Origin: Cristatella mucedo
Taxonomy: Eukaryota; Bryozoa; Phylactolaemata; Cristatellidae
NCBI GenBank assembly: GCA_009760855.2
Contig: WPIO01000002.1
Span: 3,373,001-3,437,000, forward strand
DNA length: 64,000 bases
Direction: 5' to 3'
The notes under the pieces are model-generated. The model saw only the letters and a list, made by a program, of their open reading frames with translations, had not been told where the DNA came from and did no database searches. Shown in pieces: positions 24,341 to 58,609 of the stretch. The stretch's first letter is position 1. Each line of letters starts with the position of its first letter. The translations under genes and the position numbers were made by a program.

Positions 24341-25149
24341 ACGACAGCTGCTGCTGGTCGAACAATGCGTTCTTCTCGAGCATCAGGAGCGCAGCCAACG
24401 GTGCTGCAGGACTGCAGGACTGCCAGCCATCGCCCCACCTATCCGAGGGTGGAGGGGTACATCTCAAAAGGGACAAGCAGCCTGCCATGACTGGCTGGTT
24501 TGGAAGAGGTCAGGGCTTGCACCCGAGGCTTGGAAGGTCTATGCACAATAACCTTTTTTTTGGGCTAGTTCTCACCCAAACACCTACTTTGCTCCTCGAA
24601 GAAGCGTCGCTTTAACCGAAGCCAGCTGAGCTGTGCACAGGTGTACACGGGGCAGATGAGGAGGAGGTGATGCATGCATGCGTAGAGGGGCAAGATGGGC
24701 TAAGTGGGACGCGACAAGAAACAAAGTAAGCCGGAGATCGCGAGCTGGTCGCTTGCTATCGAGCTCTATGAGGCCATCAAAACCAAATGGCCATTGTGCT
24801 GGAGTCTCCTCAGGTGCATACAAAGCCTGGGCAGCACTTCAAAAGCTAACAGTCCTCAGCTCGGGCAACATACCAGGAATTTAAACCGTAGCTAAGTCGC
24901 TCGGTGTACGGCAGGAGAGAGAAGAGGGCAAGGAAAGTAGCACAGCGGCAGCAGCAGCAGCCCAGCATAGGACGTCTGGCAGGGAAGAGACCGAGACTGC
25001 AGCAGCAGGGAGAGAAGATCTCGTCGATGTGAAAGCATTGCGTATGCGAGTTCCACAGACTACGACCATCAGAACATGAGCATTTGCTACCAAAAGTGTT
25101 TCAGTAAAAAGTAAAAACAAAAAGTAAAGGCAAGCTATTTTAACAGTCC

Positions 25150-25280
25150 CGTGTCTATAGCGACAGAAGAGCCTCAATAGCTATCACCGCATGCACATGC
25201 AATAAGGGGTTGCCTGCTACAGGACTCGAGCCCACGACCTAGGTCGTGAAGAGCCAGCGCACCTTGCCCCAGGTCTAAGA
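25150..25280 (-). mobile_element. SINE family A copy
   Basis: CGACAGAAGAGCCTCAATAGCTATCACCGC, GGGGTTGCCTGC and GGACTCGAGCCCACGACCTAGG. The GAGCCCACGACCT part is the complement of the B-box region. Confidence 0.7.
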
Positions 25281-25376
25281 CCCGGAGGCAAGACGGGACT
25301 CCTAATTTACTGTGCTGCTCGGAGCTCCTGAAGGCATGAGGAGGAGGATGCCGAAATCGCCTCCAGCAGTATTTAA

Positions 25377-26757
25377 TGTATCTCCGTCTGTAACTCCGCA
25401 AAGATTAATAGTTCTATGAACTATAATAATATAATAGACTAATAGTACTAATAGAACGTGCAGATCACAGCTCAATAAAGACTATGTGGGTGTTACGAAG
25501 GAGAGTTTTGTATAGTGCACTCACAGCCTAAGCGGCTTTCGGTAGCCAACAGACTTCATATCAAGCAGCAAAGAGAAAACTAGGAAGCATAGTGGAGTCA
25601 GGAGAGCAGTTGAGGTAGTGAGTAGCATGGCAGTAGCAGCTTAGGACCACTGAAAAGGATGAGCCATAGTCAGCAGAGGAAGAGAAGTTGTTGTTTCGTA
25701 AGAATTGTGGAAGCGAGTTCGACAGTCTAGGACCTGCAGAGCTAAAGCTTCTGTTGCCAATGGTCTTTAAGCGGAAGAATGAACAGCTAATTTATTGTCC
25801 ATACAGGACCTGAGGTCACGAGGAGGCTGAAACTGGTGCAGCAGTTCAGTTAGGTATGGAGGAGCCAAGTCGTGGCAGGCCTTGTGGGTCAGCTTAAGAA
25901 TTTTGCTCAGTATCCGGTGATCAACCGGCAGCCATTCTAGCTCTTTTAGCAGAGGAGACACGTGGTCAAACCTCTGGGACTTGAAAACTAGCCTTGCAGC
26001 CATATTCATAGCCAGCTGCAGTGGCTTAGTTGCTTTCTTTGGTAGCCCAGCCAAAAGGGAATTATAATAATCAAGCCGAGACAGAACTCGGGAGCTAGCT
26101 AAATTTTCTGCAAGCCACTGTGGAAGACAGCTCCTAATCTTAATTAAGGATCGGATGTGATGGCTAGCTGCATAAGCAGTCTTCTGAATCAAGCTTTTAA
26201 AATTGAGTCAGCTGTCGAAACCACACCTAAATTTCGAGCACGTGGTGATGGTCGCACAATAGCATCACCTATTAGATGAGCAAAGCCTTTTAATCCAGCC
26301 ACACGCTTAGGGTGTCCTATGAGCAGCAGTTCGGTTTTATCGTATTAGAGCTTCAAGAAGCTTCCGACATCCAGGATCGAATGTCGGCAATGCAAGCATT
26401 CAGTTTGTCAGTTGCTGCAGCAGATTCCGACGGTTTGAATGACAAATACAGCTGAGTATCGTCAGCATAAAAGTGATATCCTATTCCATGGGCCTTAATC
26501 ACTTTTCCCAGAGGTTGAGTATAAATGGAGAACAGCAAGGGACCGAGTATGGACCCTTGAGGGACTCCACAGGTGACCCGTCTAATGTGTGAGACCTCAC
26601 CCCTAAACGACTCGGATTGAACACGATCAGACAAGTACGATCTGAACCACTCCAGTGGCTCATCTGCCAGACCGATCGTTGTTCTCAATCGTTCAAGTAT
26701 AACATAGTGATCAATGGTGTCGAAGGCGGCTGATAGATCTAGCAGAGCTAGGGCAGT
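25377..26757 (-). mobile_element. LINE family A, 5'-truncated
   Basis: Same family as 12508-14052. Contains [40 protein letters not shown] and an intact [11 protein letters not shown] (26805-26353), then SRLDYYNSLLAGLPKKATKP and WLPVDHRILSK (26192-25767). Better preserved around the catalytic YADD than the first copy, but frameshifted. 3' terminus at 25377; the 5' break near 26757 joins unrelated sequence. Confidence 0.88.
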
Positions 26758-27329
26758 ATCAGCCAAGCTCTCACAGGAGCACAACCGGAGCCGATCCCAA
26801 GCCATTTAGGGTGATTCGAGAGACCTTCCACCTGCGATACTAGCGACTGGCAAACTGAGGAATGCGGCACTTGACCGGTCTCAGCTTCAGGTTTCATCGG
26901 ATCACGTGGATTTAAGCAGGAAGCTAGCATCCACAAAGCCAAGACTAATGCAAATGTCAAAGCTATGACTAATCCCGATCAAGAGCAAGCCCATTCCAAT
27001 GCCATGTGATGAATATAGTGATGTAAGCAAGAAGTCAAGGTCAGTCTAGGTGGGGGATGCAAGGCAACTTGGCCCACCTCATTGGCTCGAGCCGACGGTT
27101 GCAAAAAAGAAGGAAATACCAAAAGCATGAAACACCACTCATAAGAGCACAGGCAGATGGCAAGTCCTGCCTAGCTGGAAGCATCATAGCATAAGAAGAG
27201 ACCAGTTTATATTATTATCATAGCAAGGGACCAGTTTCAGCCAACTACTAGCCGATTTTGCTAGCTTTGATGCAAAAACCGATAACCGATCACATCATAC
27301 CAATACAAGTTGTCACTGTTTGTGCATGC

Positions 27330-27550
27330 CATCTCTAACCCTGTAACGCTTGTTGAAATTGTGCATTTTACCACTCTAAAGTGCCTAGAAAGAGACTGGG
27401 TTCTCTGAGGGCGCTATGACAAATGTATTATTATTATTATTACCACTAACCATTTGATCCTGATTTCTTCACTGCATGTGTAAAGTGCCTAGAATGAGAT
27501 TAAGTTCTCCGAGGGAGCTACACAAATGAATTATTATTATTATTATTACT
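27330..27550 (+). repeat. Two LINE B 3' ends in tandem
   Basis: AAAGTGCCTAGAAAGAGACT..GAGGGCGCTATGACAAATG(TATT)n at 27380-27442 is followed directly by another 3' UTR piece (ACCACTAACCATTTGATCCT) and a second AAAGTGCCTAGAATGAGATT tail with (ATT)n to 27548. Confidence 0.7.
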
Positions 27551-27729
27551 ATTGGTGTTATTACTATGCCTCGATCGGCCAATAGCCCTCGAGTAGTTCT
27601 CTTGGGTAAACAGCAGCACGGTACGTGGCAGGACGCTTACTTGCACACAAACAGCCCACCCGGTTGCACTATATCCCACTTGCTACCATGACGTCCAACC
27701 AATTCCACATCCTCTCTTCAGCAAGCTGC

Positions 27730-28130
27730 TAGGTAACAGACTTCAATTAGTTGTTTGTCTTTGGGTGTTTTTCCTATATCCCGATACCTAAAGTGAATTG
27801 TAAATAACGATTGTTCCACAAAAAACTGTGTACCTCAGGTCAGGATAATAATAGTATGAAATTCTGCTTTGCTGTTAGGCACGGGGTGGAGGTAAGGTTG
27901 AACATATATAGCATGCGCTGAGGATCAACCCGAATTAGTGAATGCTAGGCAGACATAACAGTGCGAAGTAGTATCTATGTAAGTGCAACAGCAGGGGTGA
28001 CTTAACAGATCCTTTTACTTCATGTTATTGCAGAGTATGAGAACAGTAAATAGCCACAACTGATTGGCATCATGGCATCAAGAGCTTGCTTGCACCCTTG
28101 CATCCACCAGCTGATCGGCTGGCTCAGAGA
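27730..28130 (+). mobile_element. Degenerate repeat element, copy 3, 5' end only
   Basis: Shares with the other two copies the run CCCGAATTAGTGA..GTTAGGCAGACATA, a later GT.ACAGTA/GTGAATAGCCA block and the TTGGCAT start region, but no protein-coding part follows. The frame at 28072-28398 begins in this shared region and is not recognised. Confidence 0.5.
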
Positions 28131-28971
28131 AAAATCAAATTTGCTTAGGTGGCCGAGAAATTGGCCAGGCCTAACAAAGGCTGATTTCACAATAGGGCAG
28201 AATGTATTATACCTAGACAGGGTGCATTACTGTGTAACAGTGCAGAACAAGTTATTGGTGGTTGTGCTTGCAAAACAGTCAGGAATACAATGGACATCGA
28301 ATCGATCATGGTGGCAACGAGAGGTCAGTTCAAAGAGGACTGACCCACTGTTGGCAGTACTGCACTCTTTTGCAGCCACTGCAGGGGGCTTGCATTAAAC
28401 AATGGCTTTAGCTTTTCACTTCACCACAGGTTTACAAATAACTCGGATAGGACTGATTCAACGAGACTTGAGCTCGGGTCAGTGGGCTAGCAGAGGAATA
28501 TATGCAAGAGCGTACCGTGCATGCTACATGCCTCCACACCTTTGCTACACGCCTCCTCCACACCGGGACCGATGCTCGTTCCTTCGTGCTTGTGAAGGCT
28601 TAGCATGGTAGGTAGACACAGGGCCCTAAAAGGCCCGGTTCAAGTAGGAGCTGCTGCTACCACACTGATCGGTTAGACTCGATAAAGATACTGACAGAAA
28701 GAAACACAATCTAGCAGCGTTCGAGAGGCAGATTCAGCAGCCACAGCAGCAGGCTGTTGTGGCTGTGGCATTGCACCAAACACCACTCTTGCTTCACCAC
28801 CGGCTGGCTCGAGTGACGCCATGCAAGCTCTGACATTGTCAGCTGCATTGATCAGCTAGCCGATGGACAGCAATGGACAGACAGGAAGCTAAGACATAGA
28901 TCACCATGGGACAGTATGATTGAAAGAGAGCACAGCCCCGATGGTACAGGCAGCCGGGCAGGCAGCAGCAG

Positions 28972-51381
<22,410 letters not shown>

Positions 51382-51440
51382 TGGACTAAGACTAGAATCA
51401 GTGGTCAGATGGGCGGCGGTCACACAGAAGGATGCTCAAC

Positions 51441-51460
51441 ACCACGTGATGCACGTCACG
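51441..51460 (-). promoter_or_regulatory. E-box and CRE-like sites just 5' of SLC30A start
   Basis: CACGTG at 51443-51448 and a TGACGT (minus strand) at 51453-51458, 60 to 80 bases upstream of the ATG. Palindromic bHLH and CREB-type motifs. No perfect metal-response element was seen nearby. Whether they lie in promoter or 5' UTR is unknown. Confidence 0.2.
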
Positions 51461-52530
51461 CGCAGTCGCTGCTTGGGCTAAGCCATCCCGCCCCTCGCCT
51501 CCTCTCCCCCTCACCTCCCAGTACCTATGGACGCTAGTGGCGAGACCCCTGCGGCTTCACCCTCATAATCCGGTCGGAAAATGTGTATGGAAAGGTTTTT
51601 TTGTTTTGGTTTTCTGAAAATTTCTTTCGCTCACAGAGATAACGAGGTAGACAATACGCAAGTGGATGGGGGTCATTAGTCCGGGGCACGACGGCAGATT
51701 TATAATGGCCGAAATGTTGACGCAGCTAGGCTCGGGTATCCAAAAGCTGCGTCGTGCTGCGGCGTGCTATAAAGCCACAAGCGTCTGCGAGTGGAAGTGC
51801 GCAGCAATTATCTATGCATTGCTTACCGTTAGGGGCGAGCCGTAGCGTGTGTGTGTGTGTGCGTGCTATAGAGCTCGAGCCCCTCGCGGTGCACGTCGAG
51901 CTGCAGCGGCAGTGTACGTACGTGCAGACGCCCGACTTGTACTGGTGGACCTAGAGCCTCGAAGTACACTCGGTGAATCCTAGAAACCTCTCCTCTGCAC
52001 GCTCGGATACCTACGGTAGCAGAGCAAGGCAGAAATTAAAAGCGCTCATTCCTTGATACAACCAAGTTTTTGCCGTCGGTGCGGAGAGGTCTATTCGACG
52101 GTCACAGAGGGCTGCGTGTATGTTGCACCAGCCTTAGCGTAAGACTCACTAGTTCAAAACCTAAAATGTAGCTGTGATTGGCCGGCACTCGAGATTTCCA
52201 CTTCGTTATATCTAAAGTATAAATTGCGATCTAGCCGGCTTCTAACGATTGTAATTCAGGAACCGCTAATGCTCTCAAGTGCTGAAATAATCTGGCCGAT
52301 TTAGCGGGCGCATGTTCGTTATCTTACTTAAACCCGGCCGTTAAGGCCTTTGTACGCTGAGTATGTCACCAGACCATTCAAATTTATCGAATTGACTTTA
52401 TGGTGGGAGACTTTCGAGAAAAGTAGTTGAAGTTATAGGCCACATTGATGGCTAAGTTACTAAAGACTGCATGTGTTGTGTGTCCCAGTTGCTTCTCGGC
52501 CACTGGTGTGCAGTGCCCCGCTCTCGGCGG
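51460..52530. other. 5' flank of the SLC30A gene
   Basis: Locally CpG-rich at 51460-51560 and 51720-51960, with a short (GT)n at 51847. Likely holds the main promoter; no TATA box stands out. No other gene seen. Confidence 0.4.
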
Positions 52531-52534
52531 GTGG

Positions 52535-52611
52535 TTGGGCGGTTGGCTCGGTGCAGCCTTTGATGTGGGCGGTGTTTGGGCGGTTGGCTTGGTGCGGCCT
52601 TTGATGTGGGC
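52535..52611 (+). repeat. 41-bp tandem duplication
   Basis: TTGGGCGGTTGGCTCGGTGC..TTTGATGTGGGC is repeated at a 41-base period (52535 and 52576) with four or so changes; 1.9 copies. Confidence 0.8.
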
Positions 52612-52659
52612 TTGTGGCCCACAGCGGTGGCTCACCACGGATGCACTCCCTTATCTGTG

Positions 52660-52800
52660 GAGAGTAAGCCCCTAGCTTATATATGTACCCGCTGGAGGAA
52701 TAAAGCCAGAGTCTCGTTCACCGCTCACGTTCGCCCACTCGTGTCTTCGTGTCTCCGTGAGACTCCACCAGCGCTGCTGCAGCCGGAGACACAGTAACAT
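52660..52800 (+). mobile_element. LTR-end-like segment, plus strand
   Basis: TATATATG, AATAAA at 52703, then AGTCTCGTTCACCGCTCACG and CGTGTCTTCGTG..GAGACTCC. The same words recur in reverse orientation at 58240-58362. AATAAA followed by a conserved block fits the R-U5 end of a retroviral-type LTR. Hairpin arms GTGTCTCCG (52749-52757) and CGGAGACAC (52784-52792) lie at its end. Confidence 0.4.
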
Positions 52801-53779
52801 AACACGTGCGATCAGGTTCAGATAAGCATGTCTAAATAGCTTTGACTACAGTACACTTGGCGTAATTCTCTCATTATGGCCTCAGCTTTGTTCGTGTAAT
52901 CGAAGGGTTTTCTCCTACGCCAGGCATACTTAAGTTATGCGCACTGTGGGAAATATTTATTTACAGCCCAAAAACCAACACATACGCTGTAGGTACGTAT
53001 GGTTTAGTGCGACGTCATATGGGTTGGATGCGACGCCAAGCATAGAGGCCACAAGCTTCTGAATTGTCTCTTCTGCTGTAGCACTTTCAACGGAGCCTGA
53101 GTTAAACTGAAAAGGTCGGCTACTAGAGTATGCAACTCACTCCGTAGTCGTTGTATTATGTTCAAATGTATCAGGTGACTGACTGAGTGACTGCATCAGC
53201 ACCAACATGGATTCGTCATAAAGTACTTCACAGACCATAAAGTATTTCACCGGGGAGTACGTTTACGGTCGTTATCAACTTGCCAAGTGTATCGACCCCC
53301 AAGCAGAGTATTTGAGCTTTAACATCTAACTTTCTTGACGAGCAATAACTTGAGAAAATCACTTTTGACGAATTCTTGATTGGTGCTGATGCAGTGGCCC
53401 GGAGAAGTATGCATATAGCTAGCGATAGACGGAGCATGCAGCTACATTAGAGTAGGCTCTCCTCCAGCAAGAGCAAATTACAACATCCTCGCACGCCGGT
53501 CGCCGGGTCGAGGCATAGGCGACAACGCTGTGATCTCTCCGCAGCAGCGGCTTTCTCGAAGCGACCTTCGCCGTTCTGTGGGCGGTAGGTATCGCAACAT
53601 CCAGAATCCTGATAATCGCCTGGCAGTTTCACTTTATCGCTTGATGCACTGCGCCTTCTAGCGGCGGTTTGATTTAAGCTATGGCCCGTGGAAGAGAATC
53701 AGCTATCCTTCCCCCCCCCCCCACTAAGTGGAAAGCGCAGCACGCTAGCCGCCTGTAATTTGAGTGTATGCCGGCTCCT

Positions 53780-54970
53780 CTAATGAGTCTGTGATGTGGC
53801 ATGGACACAGGCCGGTAACCGCTGGTGGCCAGATGGTGAATTCACCATCAGGGTCGGCCACTGCACAGTTGTGGTCCTCGATGAATCATCGGGGTCAACC
53901 AGAGGAGTGGAGGAGGAGAGACTATAGTGTGAGAAGGGGGCGAAGGCAGTCGTGCGTCTTGCTGCTCCGTGCCTTGTACAATAAACCGTTGGCGTTGTTC
54001 ATCGGCTGGCTCTCTGATGGGCGAACCGAACCACAAGCTATTTCGTGGGATGGAGCCGATGACGCCCTGGGAGATGTCTTGTGCAGCGTCCCTAGGCTTC
54101 GACGGCTTCGGAGACTTCGTTGGCTGGCTGCTGAACTTCGAGAGGGAGATCGAGAAAAGTGTTTTTGCTCTTGTATTTTGTTTTCTTGTTCTTTGCACTT
54201 GTTTTTGCTCCTTGCGATGCAAGGCGGGGCCTCCACGTTTGCCTCGGGGCTACCGCAGGAAGTTCAGGATGACTATGCCAAGCTTCGTGAGGCCCTAGTG
54301 AGGGCATTCACCTCGCCGGCTGGTAGAGCACGATTGCTGCACGCTGAACGGGTAAATGCTGGTCGGACTGAAAGGGCCGACAGGAGCGACCGGAAGCGGC
54401 TGCAGCGATCACCGACTGTGTGCCAGGCGACAGAGGTTTGTCAGGCTGCCACCCCGTGGCGGCAGGCAACGGCTATCAAAGCGGTGTCGGTTGGTCAGGC
54501 TGTGATGGTATTCCACGAAGCAACGGCGTTGTGCGAGGCAACGGTCAGCGGTGTGGCTGAGGCGACGGAGAGTGAGACGGTGCACGGGAAAGCGGCGGCG
54601 TCCGCGTGGAAAGCGGCAACGTCTGCGTGGAAGGCGGCGGCGTCCACGGGGGAGGCGGCGGCGTCCGTGTGGAAGGCGGCGGCGTCTGCGACAGAGTCGG
54701 CGGCGGCATCCGTGACAGAGTCGGCGGCGTCCAGGTGGAAGACGGCGGCGGCACCCACGGCAGAGTCGGCGGCGGCGTCCGCGGCAGAGTCGGCGGTATC
54801 CGTGACAGAGTCGGCGGCATTCGCGTGGAAGGCGGCGGCGGCTTTTTTGTACGCTATCAAAGCCTTTAATTACAGTTACCCAGCGAGCAAAATATTCAGC
54901 GAAATGTTGGTTTTGTTGGAAAGATACTTCAACGATTGCATTCTTAATAGTGTATGTGCATGGTCTTAAT
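53780..54970 (+). mobile_element. LTR-retrotransposon 5' remnant with gag-like ORF
   Basis: Open frame 53764-54969 (401 codons). ATG at 54219 opens MQGGASTFASG, then LPQEVQDDYAKLREALVRAF and RARLLHAERVNAGRTERADR. This resembles the capsid segment of Ty3/gypsy Gag (LP.EVQ.DY..L..AL..RF). Upstream, AATAAA at 53980 inside GC-rich DNA could be an LTR polyadenylation signal. No protease, RT or integrase follows; the frame runs into an alanine-coding minisatellite. It could also be a host gene made from gag. The first about 150 codons are probably not translated. Confidence 0.4.
54586..54846 (+). repeat. GCGGCGGCGTCC minisatellite coding Ala-rich repeats
   Basis: About 12 units of 18-27 bases alternating GCGGCGGCGTCCGCGTGGAA- and GTGACAGAGTCGGCGGC-type cores. 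In frame they give AAASAWK and AAASVTES repeats. All three frames and the opposite strand are open through it, so ORF length is no evidence of coding here. Confidence 0.8.
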
Positions 54971-55464
54971 AAGTACGCGACACGTTATTATGGAAGGGAA
55001 AGAGCAGCAATATATTAGCATGTCGAGAAAAAGAAGAGCGTTAATAAATATGCCCTAATGCGACCGGCCGCGTAGAATGTGAAAATATAAGTAGAGCAAA
55101 CATTGATTTAGTACTTGAATTGTAATTTTGACTGCGTACTTTGACTTCCCTTACTCAACCTACAATACGGCGAGTTCTGAGAGACGCCATCTCAAGGTGG
55201 CTGCCATTAGCGAGCTCATTGGCTGGTTATCTTAACGCTGTCGTCTTTCCTCGGGGCTATGCTAAACCCATGAATGGCTCCCCCGCGACTATAAGACTAA
55301 AAAAAGGCATTTTTTGGAGGTGCTGCTCGGAAATTTGGCGTACTTTTTGACTAGCTGAAATGCATATGCGTATTTTGAGACTTTTGGTGAGTTGTTATGG
55401 CACACTCTAAGATTAGGGACATCGAAAAAACCAAAGAGGTTAAGCCAAGTGTCATTTGATGGCA

Positions 55465-55950
55465 AAGCTGCGACTGCTCCCCGTTGATCAATTGATACAA
55501 CAGATCAGTATTCTTATTCTGACCCACAAGGCACACTTGGGCAAGGCGCCTTCATAACGAGCCGAACCGCTGTACCGGTTTCAGCCATTTTGTGCCATCA
55601 GGTCCTCCTCTGTGAACAATAAATTATTTGCTCCAGCCTTTCGCTTACAAAACTGTTGGCGACAGAAGCTTTTGCTCAGCAGGTCCTAGATTGTGGAGCT
55701 CACTTCCACAATTCGTACGAAATGACAGTTTCTTTCCCGCTGCCGACTGCGACACATTCTTTCCATGTGTTTTTCGCACACTTCCGCTCTATTCACTTCC
55801 CTTTACTGCCTCTATTTTTCAGAATATTAAGTCTGTTTGCAACCGTGTGCACGCCAAAACTCGCGGAGGCTTTTGAGGAACGGCAGAAAAACTCTTCAGC
55901 ATAACACCAACTTAGTGCTTGTGGCTTGGTGAATTTAGAGACGGAGATAC
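55465..55950 (+). mobile_element. LINE family A, 3' fragment, plus strand
   Basis: Plus strand: LRLLPVDQLI-like start, then KTVGDRSFCSAGPRLWSSLP and a 3' end GAGACGGAGATAC at 55938-55950. Frameshifted. Confidence 0.75.
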
Positions 55951-55959
55951 TCGCGAGTC

Positions 55960-57750
55960 TCTGCTGGCTGTGGTATCAGTCAGCGGCTGCTCGATTCTGT
56001 GCTCTTCTTCCGGATGCCCTGCACGTCAGACAGGCATCAGTATTCCAAGAATTCAGGTTCGATTGTGCTTCAATAGCCCGCCCGTGGTGGGAAGTACTGC
56101 GGCTGGTCGAGCTGGAAACTTTGTTTGCAGGCTCGGTCGGTGGCTGATGACTGGCTGACCAGTAGTGACCTCCCGCTTTGGGCGGGAGGTTGATGTATGC
56201 CCTTTCTTGTTAGCAAATCCAACGGGCTATACCAGTGCAGACTTCGCTGCTACACGCAGTGTATGAGGCATCGAGTTGCTATGAGAAGTATTTTGATATC
56301 ACCAAGCGAGGCATCTGGTGCCGCTACGGATTTCGCTCCGCTTACGTATCCAGTGACATTCGAATGACGAATTATTTTGCTCGCCTCGCGTTCAAACGAC
56401 AGCGGCCAGAGAGAGACTTGAGGCCTTTCAGGGTGAAAGCCGCACGCCACTATATGCAAGAGTAATTTTCAGCTGCTTTCTTTCTCCACTGATGATGCGA
56501 TGGCGGCAAAATACCGTGTGGTGGATTGTGTGGCATACCGCAGTATCTCAGCTAGAGCCGAATCAAAGAACTCGGACCAGCTACTTCCATTGGATGGCTC
56601 TTCGCTGTACAGCGACGAAGAGATGGTTGATTTTATGATTGTTTGGCGCATAGTACGATTTTTTGCCTCGGCTTAGGAAAGTTGGCAAGAGTTTTCATTA
56701 TCGAGTCAAACCCTAGACTGATGCCATAATAATTGGCAGGTTTAGCTGCACCCAAGCATCCCAGCTGAGGCTTTGTTTGCCGATGCCAATTTTAACGGTA
56801 TATTGCTTTCCTGGGGCAACACATTTTTCTTCGAATTAAAAGCAAATAACTTATACCAGCTCGTTTTAGCATGCACCGGTGGTAGCCAGCCAGATACAAT
56901 TCAAAACATGCTGAAACTACAGCCGACGGCAGTGAACCTAGTGAACCGAGTTCAATAGTATGCGAATGCTGTGAGACACAGTGCTTCCGTGAAGCCATTC
57001 ACCAGTCAATGGTCGAGAAAATCTCGGTAGTTAATTTACGAAGCCGACAAACAGAACGTGGACCGTATCAAATACGGACAAAAAATAAGCAACAAGCGGT
57101 TCAAATATATAGTAGTCCTAAATTATCACTATTGTCTGAGAAAGCCATCATGCATACTAATTTCAATACTACTGGCTTCTCTTCAGGATCACGCTCTGAT
57201 CAGCCCTGATCATCCGTATCTGGTGTGGCCTTGGCAAAGGCCTGTTGGCCTAGGTGCAGTCTATCAGCTGTGGTCTGCAGCTCCGAAAATCACCGGTGCC
57301 CTTGAATCAGTCAGTGATTTACTGCAGGTCAAGGTGAAATCTTCCGGCATAGTGGTTGTGAAGTGAATTCGGCCAACAAATACCTCGTCTGTCGTTAAGT
57401 CTCGTACTTCTTTAACCTGCTTAACATTGCATAAAATTGAGCTTGCTTAGATTAGAACCACCACAGCCAAATTGGCCAACGCATTTGTAACTTACTAATT
57501 ATATAACTCATTGTTAGTAGGTCTTCCTGCGTGCGAAAAAACATGCTTACAATATGTGCAAACTCGGCAGCTAGCGTTATATTTCGTAAACGTCGAAACC
57601 GCAAAATTTCACCACTACTCACCAAACTGCACTTAATAGCATATCGATTAGTGTATCGACTACAAGGTCCTGTGACTCACTTTTAGATCCGTTAATACTC
57701 TCTTGCTCCGGCATTTATATCTGAATTCGTTTCAGTTCAGATGTTTCCCG
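55960..57750. other. No recognisable gene or repeat
   Basis: Several frames of 60-100 codons (55926, 56235, 56773, 57058) have no recognised motif. Apart from the hairpin at 56168 nothing stands out. Confidence 0.4.
56168..56190. repeat. Hairpin, 9-bp GC-rich arms
   Basis: ACCTCCCGC (56168-56176), loop TTTGG, GCGGGAGGT (56182-56190). No T-run follows; intergenic. Confidence 0.75.
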
Positions 57751-57759
57751 TCGAACAAC

Positions 57760-58080
57760 CGGCTCTTCTGACTCTGATTGATTGTTTGTGCCACTTACTA
57801 AGCTCAAACCTCTCAAAAACCGTGCCTTCAGTTACTATGCTTCCAAAGCTTGAAACCTACTACCGACTAACATCACGACATTTCCTAATGTCATGTCTTT
57901 CAAGCAGAAGCTGAAAGCCAACCGGTTTCAAGCAGACCGATTAAATTGTCCTTTATTTGGCTGTATGTTATGAAACTGTGTGCGCCGCGACTATGACCAA
58001 CGGCGACATGCTTTTGAGTAGTGCCCAAATTTTGTCTCTTTTGATTTGTCTTTTTTCTTTTGGGGTTTGTCTACCTGTGC
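57760..58080 (+). mobile_element. LINE family B, 3' coding fragment
   Basis: Frames read KTVPSVTMLPKLETYYRLTS and MSFKQKLKANRFQADRLN, matching the 50.0 kb copy ([20 protein letters not shown]). No simple tail kept. Confidence 0.6.
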
Positions 58081-58239
58081 ACTATTAGCGAGTATTACTA
58101 ATCGGGATTCCTACTAACCAGCGACCGTGAGTCTTTGGTGTGATTTTGATTGGTTGTCTTAGCATGATGACTGTGCGGTTTTGCACGCTTGCCTAAGCAG
58201 GACGCCTTGCTTTTTGTTGACCATTGGTTATTGCTTCTC

Positions 58240-58362
58240 TTGCAGCGAGCTGTACAGTGTTCTATGGCGGTGACTCCGACGGCGGCTGTTCTAGTGGGAG
58301 TCTCACGAAGACATACCGGGCGTACGCGCTCAAAGTAAACGAGACTCTCCTTAATTAGTCTC
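58240..58362 (-). mobile_element. LTR-end-like segment, minus strand
   Basis: Minus strand reads AGAGTCTCGTTTACTTTGAG, GTACGCCCGGTATGTCTTCG, TGAGACTCCC and CGGAGTCACCGCC, about 75 bases alignable with 52714-52790. It is 5.5 kb away in opposite orientation. Confidence 0.4.
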
Positions 58363-58544
58363 AACGGGCAAATCTATGGGAGCCCAATCAATCGCAGCAG
58401 ACGACACGAAGTGTAATCTGCGGCCTGACCCTTCGCCGCTTCGACGGCTAAACTATTGGCTGCAGGTGAGGCATGTACATTAGTGTCAGGCACTTCGCTA
58501 ATTGCAACAGCAGAAGCTGCAGGCTCACACTGCATAAACACTGG

Positions 58545-58605
58545 AATAGAACTTGAGTTCTCTTAGGGGGCTAAGCAAAGACTTATAATTATTATTGAAA
58601 TCGTG
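58545..58605 (+). repeat. LINE B-like 3' tail
   Basis: GAATAGAACTTGAGTTCTCTTAGGGGGCTAAGC followed by AATTATTATTG. Confidence 0.45.
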
Positions 58606-58609
58606 AGAG

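Larger units (their letters stand above)
16630..25100. other. Intergenic, mostly unique sequence
   Basis: Between the FRMD stop and the LINE/SINE cluster. Holds the FRMD 3' UTR, a poly-C run, a LINE B tail (19.9 kb) and a hairpin (24.3 kb). Short frames at 20520, 21520-22165, 22806 and 24172 show no motif, no splice-consistent neighbours and overlap open frames on both strands. Confidence 0.5.

Noticed and set aside
24172-24615. 147-codon plus-strand frame
   Set aside because: Overlaps two other open frames on the same strand, includes the hairpin and the direct repeat, no family motif and no splice-consistent partner.
51421-51423. GTG at 51423 as SLC30A start
   Set aside because: Not a eukaryotic start in normal use; the ATG at 51381 is the first in frame after an upstream stop.
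54495-54869. Minus-strand and alternate-frame ORFs over the GC-rich repeat
   Set aside because: A repeat without stops in any frame; openness carries no coding information.
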